The notes beneath the pieces are model-generated. The model was not told the origin of the DNA and did not search any database. It saw only the letters and a list, made by a program, of their open reading frames with translations. Both the position numbers and the translations under genes were made by a program. 64,000 nt of DNA, from NCBI GenBank assembly GCA_003023195.1, contig PXRX01000012.1, positions 62,001-126,000 on the forward strand. The letters are read 5' to 3'. This stretch comes from Halobacteriales archaeon QS_8_69_26 (GTDB taxonomy: Archaea > Halobacteriota > Halobacteria > Halobacteriales > SW-7-71-33). Every line of letters begins with the position of its first letter. The stretch's first letter is position 1. Below, in pieces: positions 54,671 to 63,836 of the stretch.

Positions 54671-55984
54671 TCCGCCGACCTCAACGCCTTCGTCACCGAG
54701 GAACGGATCGAGGGGGCCGACGACGGTCCCCTGGCCGGCCGGACCGTCGCGGTCAAGGACAACATCTCGACCGAAGGGGTCCGGACCACCTGCGGGTCCG
54801 AGATGCTGGCCGACTACGTCCCGCCGTACGACGCCACCGTCGTCGAGCGAGTGAAGGAGGCGGGCGCGACCATCGTCGGCAAGGCCAACATGGACGAGTT
54901 CGGGATGGGCACCACCACCGAGACGTCGGCGTTCGGCCCGACGCGCAACCCCGTCGAAACCGACCGGGTCCCCGGCGGGTCCTCGGGCGGGTCCGCCGCG
55001 GCGGTCGCCGCCGGCGAGGCCGACCTCGCTCTGGGGTCGGACACCGGGGGGTCGATCCGCTGTCCGGCCGCCTTCTGTGGCGTCGTCGGAATCAAGCCCA
55101 CCTACGGCCTGGTCTCCCGGTACGGGCTGGTCGCCTACGCCAACTCCCTGGAACAGATCGGTCCGATAGCCCCGACCGTCGAGGAGGCCGCCGAACTGCT
55201 GGACGTCATCGCCGGACCGGACCCGAACGACGCCACGACTCGCTTCGACGACGAGGACGCGGCGGGGTGGGCCGCCGGCGACGAACACCCGGCCGACGCC
55301 GCGACCTACGCGGACGCGGCCGACGGCGACGTCGACGGATTAGAGATCGCAGTCCCGAACGAACTCGTCGAGGGTGCCGACGAGGGCGTCGTCGAGACGT
55401 TCTACGACGCGCTGGACGACCTCGAAGCGCAGGGTGCGAGCTACCACGAGGTTTCGCTGCCCTGCGTCGAGTACGCGGTCGAGGCCTACTACGTCATCGC
55501 GATGGGTGAGGCCTCCTCGAACCTCGCACGGTTCGACGGCGTGCGCTACGGCGTCTCGGGCGGGTTCGACGGCGACTGGAACGAGGCCTTCGCCGCCTCT
55601 CGGGACCAGGGTTTCGGCGAGGAGGTAAAGCGCCGAGTCCTGCTGGGTACCTACGCGCTGTCGGCGGGCTACCACGACAAGTACTACCGGAAGGCCCAGG
55701 ACGCCCGCGCCTGGATCAAGCGGGACTTCGACGAGGCCCTGAGCGAGGCGGACGTGCTGGCGACGCCGACGATGCCGGTCAAGCCCTTCCGACTCGGCGA
55801 GAGCCTCGACGACCCGCTCCGGATGTACCTCGCCGACGCCAACACCACCCCCGTCAACCTCGCCGACCTCCCTGCCATCTCAGTGCCGGCCGGCGAGAGC
55901 GAGGGGCTCCCGGTGGGGATGCAGTTCGTCGGCCCCGCGTTCGGGGAGGAACGGGTCATCAGGGCCGCAAGCGCCCTGGAGTGA
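54668..55984 (+). CDS. gatA: Asp-tRNA(Asn)/Glu-tRNA(Gln) amidotransferase subunit A
   Basis: The 438-residue amidase releases ammonia from glutamine for GatB. The Ser-cisSer-Lys triad is complete: Lys30 in TVAVKDN, a Ser of PGGSSGGSAAA (105-106), and Ser129 in GSDTGGSIRCPA. The substrate-tunnel segment PVGMQFVGPAFGE closes the protein. Length is normal. Archaeal GatCAB serves Asn-tRNA formation, while GatDE makes Gln-tRNA. The start is fixed by the abutting gatC. Confidence 0.95.
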   Translation: MSADLNAFVTEERIEGADDGPLAGRTVAVKDNISTEGVRTTCGSEMLADYVPPYDATVVERVKEAGATIVGKANMDEFGMGTTTETSAFGPTRNPVETDRVPGGSSGGSAAAVAAGEADLALGSDTGGSIRCPAAFCGVVGIKPTYGLVSRYGLVAYANSLEQIGPIAPTVEEAAELLDVIAGPDPNDATTRFDDEDAAGWAAGDEHPADAATYADAADGDVDGLEIAVPNELVEGADEGVVETFYDALDDLEAQGASYHEVSLPCVEYAVEAYYVIAMGEASSNLARFDGVRYGVSGGFDGDWNEAFAASRDQGFGEEVKRRVLLGTYALSAGYHDKYYRKAQDARAWIKRDFDEALSEADVLATPTMPVKPFRLGESLDDPLRMYLADANTTPVNLADLPAISVPAGESEGLPVGMQFVGPAFGEERVIRAASALE

Positions 55985-56023
55985 ACGTGGTCACCGGCGC
56001 TCTCGCCGTGGCGACTCCGGGGA

Positions 56024-56365
56024 TCAGGCCTGCAGGGTCGCGTCCAGTTCGCCGCGCTCGTCGAGTCGCTTGAGGACGTCGCTCCCGCCGACGAACTCGC
56101 CGTCGACGAACGTCTGGGGGATGGTCTCGCGGCCGCTGTGGCGCTCCAGGGCCGTCCGGAACTCGTCGGTGGAGGCCAGGACGTTCACCGTCTCGAACTC
56201 GCCGCGGTGCTTCTGGACCAGGCCGACCGCCCGCTCGGAGTAGCCACACTGGGGCAGCATCGGCGTCCCCTTCATGAACAGCACCACCTCGTTGTCCTCG
56301 ATGGCCTCGTCGACGTGGTCGTTCACCGTCTCCTGGGGGAAGCTTCCCTCCTGATCGAACTCCAT
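56024..56365 (-). CDS. Monothiol glutaredoxin
   Basis: The 113-residue protein matches the Grx4/GrxD class: VVLFMKGTPMLPQCGYS with the single active cysteine Cys40 (CGYS in place of CGFS), then IPQTFVDGEFVGGSDVLKRL for glutathione/thiol binding. Such proteins carry and pass 2Fe-2S clusters, often with BolA. Haloarchaea lack glutathione and use gamma-glutamylcysteine, which would be the likely cluster ligand. The bolA gene lies 102 bases upstream on the same strand. Confidence 0.88.
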   Translation of the reverse strand: MEFDQEGSFPQETVNDHVDEAIEDNEVVLFMKGTPMLPQCGYSERAVGLVQKHRGEFETVNVLASTDEFRTALERHSGRETIPQTFVDGEFVGGSDVLKRLDERGELDATLQA

Positions 56366-56467
56366 GTCCGGAGGCAGGGCCGGCGGGCCGAAATGTCTTC
56401 CGGGCACGGGTCGGACCGCGACCCCGACCACCCCCGGATCACCCGGTCTCCTCCTCTAACGTCCGGA

Positions 56468-56722
56468 TCAGCCCGTCTCCTCGTCGAACTCCTCGGGCGT
56501 GTACGTGCGGAGTTCGATGGCGTGGATGTCGGTGGTCAGGTGGTCGCCCAGGGCGTCGTGGACCGCATCGTGGCGGTCGACCAGCGACTCCCCCTCGAAG
56601 GACGGCGAGACCACCTCGGCGGCGAGGTGGTCGTCGTCGTGCGGTCCCCGCGCCCGCCGGACCTCCGCGGTCGCGTCCGGCAGCGCCTCCTCGATCAGTT
56701 CCTCGACGTCGCCGGGATCCAT
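56468..56722 (-). CDS. bolA: BolA family protein
   Basis: The 84-residue protein shows the BolA fold: PGDVEELIEEALPDATAEV, HLAAEVVSPSFEGESLVDRHDAVHDALGD (the region around the invariant histidine), and IHAIELRTYTPEEF. BolA partners monothiol glutaredoxins in 2Fe-2S handling. It lies next to such a glutaredoxin gene here, supporting the assignment. The ATG at 56722 is short of a larger open frame that has no resemblance to the family. Confidence 0.88.
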   Translation of the reverse strand: MDPGDVEELIEEALPDATAEVRRARGPHDDDHLAAEVVSPSFEGESLVDRHDAVHDALGDHLTTDIHAIELRTYTPEEFDEETG

Positions 56723-56860
56723 ACCCCGACGCAGGGGCCGGGGTGGCAAAACGCTTGGCTCCCGGCGGGACGGTCCCCTCCTCGAGAGGGGTGGATCGGG
56801 GTCGGGGTGACCGGTGACCACGCAAACCCCTCGCGCGCCACCCACGGCGCGGCCGCCTAC

Positions 56861-56893
56861 GTTACTATCGTAAAGTAGGTTGCTATAGGTAAC
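56861..56893. promoter_or_regulatory. Inverted repeat upstream of the HxlR gene (possible operator)
   Basis: GTTACTAT (56861-56868) and ATAGGTAAC (56885-56893) form an imperfect inverted repeat in an AT-rich patch that ends 31 bases before the start codon. AACTATTTG (56891-56899) is the probable TATA region, so a bound regulator would compete with initiation. Confidence 0.5.
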
Positions 56894-56923
56894 TATTTGT
56901 ATCGCCAGTCCCGATCGCAACCC

Positions 56924-57295
56924 ATGAGCGACACCCAACGGCTCGACGTGTGGTGTGCGGGCGAGGACTGGTGCCCCGTGACGACGACGGCCTCGCTGAT
57001 CGGAAAGAAGTGGCACCCCGTCATCGTCCACCGACTGCTGGAGAACGGTCCCATGGGGTTCAACGACCTCAAGGAGGAGGTCGACGGGATATCGAGCAAG
57101 GTCCTCTCGGACAGCCTGGAGGACCTGGAGGAGAAACGGCTCGTGAACCGCGAGATAGTCAGCGAGAAGCCCTTCAGGGTGGAGTACTCCCTCACCGAGC
57201 ACGGCCGGTCGCTCGAAGGGGTGATAACGTCGATGCGGGACTGGGGGATGGAGTACCTCAGGGAACCCGCCGACGAGGACGTCTCCATCGTGTGA
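56924..57295 (+). CDS. HxlR-family transcriptional regulator
   Basis: The 123-residue protein starts SDTQRLDVWCAGEDWCPVTTTASLIGKKWHPVIVHRLLENGPMGFNDLKEEV, the HxlR winged helix with its conserved GKKWHP-type turn. It has two N-terminal cysteines (Cys11, Cys17), as in family members that sense thiol or aldehyde stress. It ends with the dimer helix. ATG at MSDTQRL lies after a probable operator. The convergent gene is a small lipoprotein; no obvious target enzyme lies next to it. Confidence 0.9.
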   Translation: MSDTQRLDVWCAGEDWCPVTTTASLIGKKWHPVIVHRLLENGPMGFNDLKEEVDGISSKVLSDSLEDLEEKRLVNREIVSEKPFRVEYSLTEHGRSLEGVITSMRDWGMEYLREPADEDVSIV

Positions 57296-57312
57296 AGGGC
57301 TGTCGTTCGCGG

Positions 57313-57558
57313 TCACCGGCGGCCCGACCCGGGGACGGCACCGTCCGGTCCGTCCGCGGCGTCCGTGGGCGTCCCGCCGGTCGTCGTCCCACCGCTACCG
57401 GCGGGGTCTGTCGTCCCACCGCTACCGGCGGGGTCTGTCGTCCCACCGTCCGTTCCGTCACCACCACCGGCGTCCGGGGCCGAACACCCGGCGATCGCGC
57501 CGATCGCTGCTATCGAACTCAACCGGAGGAACGTGCGTCGGTTCTGGTCGCGTTCCAT
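57313..57558 (-). CDS. Short Tat lipoprotein with repeat tail (possible remnant)
   Basis: The 81-residue frame has a clean twin-arginine lipoprotein leader (RRTFLRLSSIAAIGAIAGC, Cys25). It is followed only by a Gly/Thr/Asp spacer with a TTDPAGSGG repeat. There is no mature domain, so it may be the head of a larger lipoprotein whose body was lost, or a real small lipoprotein. Leader and position converge on the HxlR gene 17 bases away. Confidence 0.45.
   Translation of the reverse strand: MERDQNRRTFLRLSSIAAIGAIAGCSAPDAGGGDGTDGGTTDPAGSGGTTDPAGSGGTTTGGTPTDAADGPDGAVPGSGRR
57384..57450. repeat. 27-bp tandem repeat
   Basis: Units at 57384-57410 and 57411-57437 are identical, and a partial third follows. 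Each codes nine residues of the TTDPAGSGG type in the lipoprotein spacer on the minus strand. Confidence 0.85.
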
Positions 57559-57832
57559 CGGATCGACCGTACCCCGGGAGCCGTATGAGTCTCATCTAAC
57601 CGACAGGTTAGAGGGTTACGTGCCGGTAATGGGTATAAAAGTTGATTGTCGAAGGGATTGTGTATTTAATAACTTCCTATTACCGGCCGACGCTCCCACA
57701 CCAGCTCCCGCGATACCTCCCGCGGTGGGTGACTGTCGCTCGTCTCGGTGCCGGTTAGAGCGGAAACCCGTGACACGGCCAACCGGTCCCGCGACCGGAA
57801 ACGGTATTCCGGCCCCGGTCGAATCCACGCCC

Positions 57833-59110
57833 ATGCAGGTGAGGGAGATACGAGACCTCTCTCCGGCGGACCGGTCGGCGCTGTTCGACCGGTCGGCGGG
57901 CATCGACGAGGTCCGAGGGGACGTCCGCGAGATAATCGCGCGGGTCCGCGAGGAGGGCGACGTCGCGGTCCGGGAGTACACCGAGGAGTTCGACGACGTC
58001 CAGGTGGGGACCCTCGACGTGACCGGCGAGACGGTCAGGGCCTACGACCGCATCGACGACGACCTCCGGACGGCCATCGACGAGGCGGCCGAGAACGTCC
58101 GGCAGTTCCACGAGGCGCAACTCCCCGACGACTGGCGGCGAGACTTCGGCATGGGCCGGGAACTCGGCCGCCGGTTCCTCCCCATCGACCGGGTCGGCGT
58201 CTACGTGCCCGGGGGATCGGCCGCCTACCCGTCCAGTGCGATCATGGGGGTGGTGCCGGCGACGGTCGCCGGCGTCGAGGAGGTGGCGGTGGCGACGCCG
58301 CCCGAACCGCACGACGCGACCCTGGCGGCCGTCTACGCGGCCGGCGCCGACGCCGTCTACCAGGTCGGCGGGGCACAGGCGGTCGCGGCGCTGGCCTACG
58401 GCACTGAGACCGTCGACCGCGTCCGGAAGATCGCCGGTCCGGGCGGGCGGTACGTCTCCGCCGCGAAGGCCGAGATGCAGGGCGACGTCGACATCGACTT
58501 CGTCGCCGGGCCGAGCGAGATACTGGTCGTCGCCGACGGGACCGCCGACCCGGACCTCGTCGCGGCCGACGTGGTCGCCCAGGCCGAACACGACCTCCAC
58601 GCCGCGGTCGCCGCGGTGACCGCCGACGACGACGCCGCCGAGGCCATCGCCGATGCGATAGCGGACCGCGTCGCGGGCCGCGACCGGGAGGAGACGGTCC
58701 GCGCGGCCCTGGACAACGAGGCCTCCGGCGTGTTCCTCGCCCGGTCGGACAGCGAGGCGGTGCTGTTCGCCAACGAGTACGCCCCGGAACACCTCTCGAT
58801 CCGGACCGAGAACCCCGAGGCGTTGCTCCCCCGGATCGAGAACGCCGGGTCGGTGTTCCTCGGGCCGTACACCCCCGTCGCCGCCGGCGACTACGCCGCC
58901 GGGCCGAACCACGTCCTCCCCACCGGGGGCAGGGCGCGGACCTCGGGCGGCCTCTCCGTCGACACCTTCCTCCGGGGGACGACCGTCCAGCGGATCTCCG
59001 AGGAGGCGCTGGACGACCTCTCGACGACCATCGTCGAACTCGCCGAGGCCGAGGGGCTGGCGGCTCACGCCGAGAGCGTCCGTGCGAGAACGGAGGACCG
59101 CGAGCAGTGA
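57833..59110 (+). CDS. hisD: Histidinol dehydrogenase
   Basis: It carries out the last two oxidations of histidine synthesis with NAD. The 425-residue zinc enzyme has [64 protein letters not shown], the QAEHDLHAA segment with ligands and catalytic residues, and YAPEHLSI with [20 protein letters not shown] near the end. Other his genes are not nearby, as usual in haloarchaea. Its stop overlaps the GTG of a methyltransferase gene (GTGA). Confidence 0.95.
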   Translation: MQVREIRDLSPADRSALFDRSAGIDEVRGDVREIIARVREEGDVAVREYTEEFDDVQVGTLDVTGETVRAYDRIDDDLRTAIDEAAENVRQFHEAQLPDDWRRDFGMGRELGRRFLPIDRVGVYVPGGSAAYPSSAIMGVVPATVAGVEEVAVATPPEPHDATLAAVYAAGADAVYQVGGAQAVAALAYGTETVDRVRKIAGPGGRYVSAAKAEMQGDVDIDFVAGPSEILVVADGTADPDLVAADVVAQAEHDLHAAVAAVTADDDAAEAIADAIADRVAGRDREETVRAALDNEASGVFLARSDSEAVLFANEYAPEHLSIRTENPEALLPRIENAGSVFLGPYTPVAAGDYAAGPNHVLPTGGRARTSGGLSVDTFLRGTTVQRISEEALDDLSTTIVELAEAEGLAAHAESVRARTEDREQ

Positions 59111-59994
59111 CCGGCGACCCCGGCGGCGGTGACGGATCCGGCGACCCTGGCGGCGGGAGCGCACCCGACGCCCCCGAGGGCGGTGACGGATCCGGCGGTC
59201 GCGGGGCCGACGACCGTCCGGCGGGGACGATGGCGGACGTCGTCGCGGAGGTATTCGCGGCCCTGCGCGAGGGCGAGGAGGGGATCGACCTCCTCCGGAC
59301 GCTGGACCCGATCTACCGGACCGTCTCCCGGGACGGGGAAGCGGTGGTCGACGCGCGGGTGGAAACCGTCCGGTCGGCGCTCGGCGAGGACCCGGAGTCG
59401 GTGCTGGTCCTCGCGTGCGGCGTCGGTGACCTCCTGGAGCGTCTCGCGGGGGAGTATCCCCGCGTCCTCGGCGTGGAACCGGAGCCCCGGATCGCGGGGA
59501 TCGCAAGCCGTCGGGCGGGGGTCCCGGTCGTCGTGGGCGACCCGACGGACCCGCCGCTCCGGGGCCGGTTCGACGCCGTCGTGGGCCTGGGGTACCCGAC
59601 GGTCCGACCGACGGCCGAGGACGACCCCGACCGCCTGTTCGAGACGGTCCGGAACCTCCTCTCACCCGGCGGGACCCTCGTCCTCGACGCGCCCGAGGAG
59701 CCCCGGGCGGTCCTGGGGGGGCCGCTGTCCGGCGAGGTCGGCGGCTACCGGGTCGAGCGGTCGGTGGCCGCCGGGGACGTCACCGGCGACCGCGCCGAGA
59801 TGGGGGTCGACTACGAACTGGAACGGACCGCCGACGGCGAGGTCACCGGGACCGTCCAGCACGCGACCGTCCGCCTGTTCGATCCCGACGACCTGGCCGA
59901 CGCGCTGTCGGCCGCCGGGTTCGTCGACGTCCGGGTGAACCGGAACGAGGACGAACCCGGGGGGCTGGTCGCGGCCGGCCGGCGCGGTGACTGA
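59107..59994 (+). CDS. SAM-dependent methyltransferase, coupled to hisD
   Basis: The 295-residue protein starts at a GTG overlapping the hisD stop. Residues 1-45 are a Gly/Asp-rich disordered lead. Next comes a class I methyltransferase core: VLVLACGVGDLLERLAGEYPRVLGVEPEPRIAGIA (a variant of the SAM loop, with ACGVGD in place of DxGxG), FDAVVGLGYPTVRP, LLSPGGTLVLDAP, and a late FDPDDLADALSAAGF. The substrate is not known. Coupling to hisD may reflect shared expression only. Confidence 0.75.
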   Translation: MTGDPGGGDGSGDPGGGSAPDAPEGGDGSGGRGADDRPAGTMADVVAEVFAALREGEEGIDLLRTLDPIYRTVSRDGEAVVDARVETVRSALGEDPESVLVLACGVGDLLERLAGEYPRVLGVEPEPRIAGIASRRAGVPVVVGDPTDPPLRGRFDAVVGLGYPTVRPTAEDDPDRLFETVRNLLSPGGTLVLDAPEEPRAVLGGPLSGEVGGYRVERSVAAGDVTGDRAEMGVDYELERTADGEVTGTVQHATVRLFDPDDLADALSAAGFVDVRVNRNEDEPGGLVAAGRRGD

Positions 59995-60113
59995 CCGGCC
60001 GTCGTCCCCCGGGAGCGATCGCTCGGCTTGGCTCGGACCGGTACCCCGTCCCACGTCGATCCGACCGGTCCTCTGCACAAGCGTTAACACCGTCGGGACC
60101 GGTAGGTGGAGGC

Positions 60114-60479
60114 ATGAGCACGGACGCCGTCACGGGGGCCGCGGACTCCCTCATCGAGGTCACGGAGGACGCCGCGGAACGGGCCATCGCCCTCCTGGAG
60201 GAGGAAGGGATCGACCCCGACGAGGCCGGCCTCCGACTGTTCGTCCAGCAGGGCGGGTGTGCGGGGCTGTCCTACGGGATGCGGTTCGACGACGAACCCG
60301 AGGAGGACGACACCATCTACGAGCACCACGGCCTGCGGGTGTTCGTCGACCCGGCCAGCATGAACTACGTCGAGGGATCGGTACTTGACTTCGAGTCGGG
60401 CCTGCAAGGGGCCGGCTTCACCGTCGACAACCCCAACGTCGTCAGCGAGTGTGGCTGCGGCGAGAGCTTCCGCACCTGA
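60114..60479 (+). CDS. A-type iron-sulfur carrier (HesB/IscA/ErpA family)
   Basis: The 121-residue protein has the three conserved cysteines Cys49 (QQGGCAGLSYGM), Cys113 and Cys115 (SECGCGESF) that hold a cluster or iron. The protein length and spacing fit the family exactly. It delivers Fe-S clusters to targets; the window's glutaredoxin and BolA act in the same process. It stands alone, convergent with the dodecin gene, with a dispersed palindrome in the gap. Confidence 0.92.
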   Translation: MSTDAVTGAADSLIEVTEDAAERAIALLEEEGIDPDEAGLRLFVQQGGCAGLSYGMRFDDEPEEDDTIYEHHGLRVFVDPASMNYVEGSVLDFESGLQGAGFTVDNPNVVSECGCGESFRT

Positions 60480-60565
60480 CCCGTCCCCGGGTTCCTCGTC
60501 GATCCCCCGACCTGGATCAGTTGTCGGTTCACTGCATCGATCCCCGACCCGGAGCAGTTACCGGT

Positions 60566-60585
60566 TTACAGTAAACTTACCGTAA
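60566..60585. repeat. Dispersed 20-bp palindrome, copy 6
   Basis: TTACAGTAAACTTACCGTAA has one arm mismatch (AG versus CG) and lies between the converging ends of the Fe-S carrier and dodecin genes. Confidence 0.8.
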
Positions 60586-60667
60586 CAGCTCGCTTCCGCA
60601 GGAGGTGCTCGTTCCGCCAGCGATCGGTTCGAAGGGGGTGGCTGCCGCGGGTCGGGCGCGCCCCGTC

Positions 60668-60868
60668 TCAGTCCTCCAGTTCGAACGCCACCGTGACCTC
60701 CGCCTGGTACTGGGGATCGTCGACCGAGGCGACCTCGACGCCCAGGTCGTCCACCTCGATCCACTTGACGTTGTTCAGGGTGTCCTCGGCGCGGTCGAGG
60801 GCGTCCTGTGTCGCCGCGTCGAAGCTCTCCGGACTCGTACCGATCAGGGTGATCTTCTTGAATACCAT
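60668..60868 (-). CDS. Dodecin (flavin-binding protein)
   Basis: The 66-residue protein reads [44 protein letters not shown] and ends [21 protein letters not shown]. Dodecins form hollow 12-mers that store riboflavin or lumichrome. Trp36 stacks on the flavin and the Gln near residue 55 binds it, as in the Halobacterium protein. All expected residues are present. It would act downstream of the ribB/rbkR pathway. Confidence 0.95.
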   Translation of the reverse strand: MVFKKITLIGTSPESFDAATQDALDRAEDTLNNVKWIEVDDLGVEVASVDDPQYQAEVTVAFELED

Positions 60869-61009
60869 GTCGCGTTCAGCCCGTTGACTGGGCGTCGAAA
60901 GGTTCGCTTCCGCGTCACTTAGTTGTAGTTGGTTCTTCGACCGGAAGCGGTCGAACCGGCCGTGGTGCCGGCGAGTCGCCGTCGACGCGGACCGGCGTCG
61001 GTCGGACGG

Positions 61010-61861
61010 TTACTGCGGGGGTCGCGTTCGACCGGCCGAGTCGGCGTGGAGCCAGGCGTACAGGTCGCTCGCGGAGGTGGCCGGTGCGTACACGCCGCCG
61101 TAGTATGCGACCAGTCCGAGGACCACCCCGCCGAGGACGTCCATCGCCCAGTGGATGGCGAGGTACATCGTCGAGAGGACGACCAGTCCGGCGGCGACCG
61201 CCGCGACCGGGGCGAACCGCCGGTAGTGGTCACGGGTTCGGATCGCCATCGCGGCGACGGTCACGGACAGCGAGGTGTGCAGGGACGGAAAGGCGTTGAC
61301 GTTCCGGTTGACCTCCCGGGTGAGTAGCTGTGACTGCGGGTAGAGGTCGTACAGCAGCGGCGGTGCCTGGTCGAGGATGACGTTCCGCGGCCCGTAGACC
61401 ACGAACAGGATGTAACAGACCAGTCCGAGGCCGTAGTTCAGGGTGGCGGCCGCGGTCAGTTCCCGGAGGTGGTCTGGCTCGTCCAGCGCGAAGTAGGCCA
61501 CGAACGGGAACAGCAAGAGGAACGCGTACCCGTAGAGGTACGCGAACGACAGCGCCATCGTCACGGCGGGGGAGCCGTAGGACTGGAGCGTGGCGATGAA
61601 GGTTCCCTCGACCGCGTATATCGTTCCGGTGAGGTTGACGCCGACGACCCAGGAGAACTCCGGGCCGTACCGGAGCGCGAGACGCCTGAACAGCAACACG
61701 ACCCCCAGCGTCACCAGGTACGGCGCTATCGCGTCGAGGCGCGGCCACGGGTCGCGGAGGGCGGCCCACAACCGCTCGCGGCCGACGAAGACGACGGTGG
61801 CGACCGCTATCAGGGCTCCCACGACGGCCGCGAGGACCCCCACCACCTCGAGCAGTCCCAT
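61010..61861 (-). CDS. PAP2-superfamily membrane phosphatase
   Basis: The 283-residue protein has six or more membrane helices and the PAP2 phosphatase motifs: NAFPSLHTSLSV (motif 2 with its His) and STMYLAIHWAMDVLGG (motif 3, catalytic His and Asp). Motif 1 is weak (VYGPRNVILD). Relatives dephosphorylate lipid phosphates such as polyprenyl or inositol lipids on the outer membrane face. ATG 61861 is directly preceded by an in-frame GTG (61864), so the start is uncertain by one codon. Confidence 0.88.
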   Translation of the reverse strand: MGLLEVVGVLAAVVGALIAVATVVFVGRERLWAALRDPWPRLDAIAPYLVTLGVVLLFRRLALRYGPEFSWVVGVNLTGTIYAVEGTFIATLQSYGSPAVTMALSFAYLYGYAFLLLFPFVAYFALDEPDHLRELTAAATLNYGLGLVCYILFVVYGPRNVILDQAPPLLYDLYPQSQLLTREVNRNVNAFPSLHTSLSVTVAAMAIRTRDHYRRFAPVAAVAAGLVVLSTMYLAIHWAMDVLGGVVLGLVAYYGGVYAPATSASDLYAWLHADSAGRTRPPQ

Positions 61862-61939
61862 CACTGGAGATCGGACGCTCCGGCGAATAAACGCACTGGT
61901 CCCGCTGGACCCTCCGGTACCGGCCCGACGGGACGGGGG

Positions 61940-63691
61940 TCACCCCGCGACGAGCGTCCCGTCGTCGTACCGGTAGCCGATCTCCCGGAACAGTTCACGC
62001 ACCGCCTCGGGGTCGACGGACCCCTCCTCGCCCGGGAACGGGCCGAGGGTGCTCTCGCCGTTCCAGCGGAGGTCGTCGGGGACGTAGCGGTCGCGCATCG
62101 CGGGGACGTCGCTGGGGATACCCTCGCCGTCCAGAACCGCCTCGACGACGTGGTTCCGGTCGACCAGCCGCGAGAGGACCCGCCTGAACCGGGGGTTCGA
62201 GAGGTGTGGTCGTCTGGCGTTGTACCCCACCACGTACCACGACCAGTCGTCGTCGCGGCGGAACTGGACGCCGGTCGACGACCGTGCGCGCTGGCGAGCG
62301 GTCTCGTCGTTCAGCGGCGACGCGACGGCGTCGGCCTCGCCGTTCTCGAGGAGTTCGACGGCCGCCGTCCCCGATGGGGTCGCCTCGAACGTGACCCGTT
62401 CGAAGGCCGGTCTGTCGGCGAACGTCCGGGCGGCGCCCTGGAGGTCGTCCCGGAACAGGAAGTGATCGGAGTTCCGGACCAGCGTCAGCGACTGCTCGTA
62501 CTCGGCCGACTCGAACGCGAGCGGTCCGCTCCCGACCGGTTGCCTGTTCTCCCAGACGAGTGCCTGTGTGAGAAAGCGCCGCCTGAGTCGGGACTTCTCG
62601 GTCCAGACGTGTGTCGGCAACACGGGGACTGTCAGGGCCCGGCGCAGGACCTCCCGCGAGCACGGTTCGAACTCGATGACGACGGTGTTCCGTTCGGGGA
62701 CGTTCGTCCCGTGGACGAGACCGACCCGCCCGCGGAACCGCGGTGCTGGGACGGGTTCTTCGGCCGCGCCCAGCGAGGTGTCGGCCAGGAACCGGTAGCT
62801 GAAGGCCACGTCGCTGGCCGTTAGCGGTTCGCCGTCGTGGAAGGTCAGGTCCGACCGGAGAGACACTCGCAGCCGTGGCCGTTCCCCCTCCTCCATCCAC
62901 TCCCAGTGGCGGGCGATCCAGGGGACGACGCGGCCCGCAACGCGGCGGCCGACCGGGTCGTATATCGACCCGACGACGGCGCCGCGGTCCCGGTACTCGA
63001 CGGCGAGGGGGTTCCGGTTGACCAGGACCCGTCCGTCGAACAACAGCACCCTGAGCTCCGTCCGGTCCTCGGGGGGGCGCACCGAGAGGTAGTCCAGCGG
63101 CTGCTGGAGCGTCGTCGCCCCGGCCTCGAACGCCACCGACGCCCTGGCCGCCGAGTAGTATCTCGGGATCGCGACCACCGAGAATGGCTGGTCCCTGACG
63201 ACCCGGCGGATCAGCTCCCGGACCACCCGTTCGCGGTCGGTCCCCGTAAGCCGGCACTGCGCCTCCAGCGCTCCGTCGACGTCGAGGTTCGAGTAGCCGA
63301 AGGGGTTCTGCCACCCCTTCCCCTCGGCGTTGGTCGAGTGCAACAGCGTCCGTAACCGGTCCGGGTCGGCGATCCGGGGGTGGTCGGTCACCACGAGGTC
63401 GAACTCCCTGTTGAGGAGCACGTTAACCGAGAGTTGCGTCTCGCCCTCCGGCACGAGGCGGGCGTCTATCCCCGCCGTCGAGAGGTTCGAGACGAGCTGG
63501 CGGGCGATCCGGACGGCGTTGGGGTCGTCGTCCGCGGGGGGCGTGGTCACCGACAGCGACACCTGGGAGGGCCGGTCGCGGGCGTTCTCCGAGAGGACGC
63601 CGTTCAGACAGCCGGCGCTCGCGGTCGCCAGGGCCGTCCCCGTTGCCGAAAGGAGGGATCGACGGCTGGGTCCACCGCGGTCGCCGGCCAT
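61940..63691 (-). CDS. Substrate-binding lipoprotein of a peptide-type ABC importer
   Basis: This is a 583-residue exported lipoprotein with leader SRRSLLSATGTALATASAGC (twin-arginine, lipobox cysteine). It has the SBP_bac_5 fold: RPRLRVSLRSDLTFHDGEPLTASDVAFSYRFL, VGSGPLAFESAEYEQSLTLVRN, and VVGYNARRPHLSNPRFRRVLSRLVDRNHVVEAVL. Such proteins bind peptides, nickel or sugars. No permease or ATPase gene is present up to the window edge. ATG 63691 was chosen over 63736, which would place 15 extra polar residues before the Tat motif; both are possible. Confidence 0.85.
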   Translation of the reverse strand: MAGDRGGPSRRSLLSATGTALATASAGCLNGVLSENARDRPSQVSLSVTTPPADDDPNAVRIARQLVSNLSTAGIDARLVPEGETQLSVNVLLNREFDLVVTDHPRIADPDRLRTLLHSTNAEGKGWQNPFGYSNLDVDGALEAQCRLTGTDRERVVRELIRRVVRDQPFSVVAIPRYYSAARASVAFEAGATTLQQPLDYLSVRPPEDRTELRVLLFDGRVLVNRNPLAVEYRDRGAVVGSIYDPVGRRVAGRVVPWIARHWEWMEEGERPRLRVSLRSDLTFHDGEPLTASDVAFSYRFLADTSLGAAEEPVPAPRFRGRVGLVHGTNVPERNTVVIEFEPCSREVLRRALTVPVLPTHVWTEKSRLRRRFLTQALVWENRQPVGSGPLAFESAEYEQSLTLVRNSDHFLFRDDLQGAARTFADRPAFERVTFEATPSGTAAVELLENGEADAVASPLNDETARQRARSSTGVQFRRDDDWSWYVVGYNARRPHLSNPRFRRVLSRLVDRNHVVEAVLDGEGIPSDVPAMRDRYVPDDLRWNGESTLGPFPGEEGSVDPEAVRELFREIGYRYDDGTLVAG

Positions 63692-63836
63692 ACCCGCCCG
63701 GAGGTGGCCGACGGGTTTCACCTTTTCGTGTGCCATCTAGTAGCCTGCATGTAACTGGAAACGTCGTCGAAGAACGACCACGACTTCGAACCGCCGAACG
63801 GACGAGCGACCGGTAGTGTGGGCGAGAGATCGCTCC

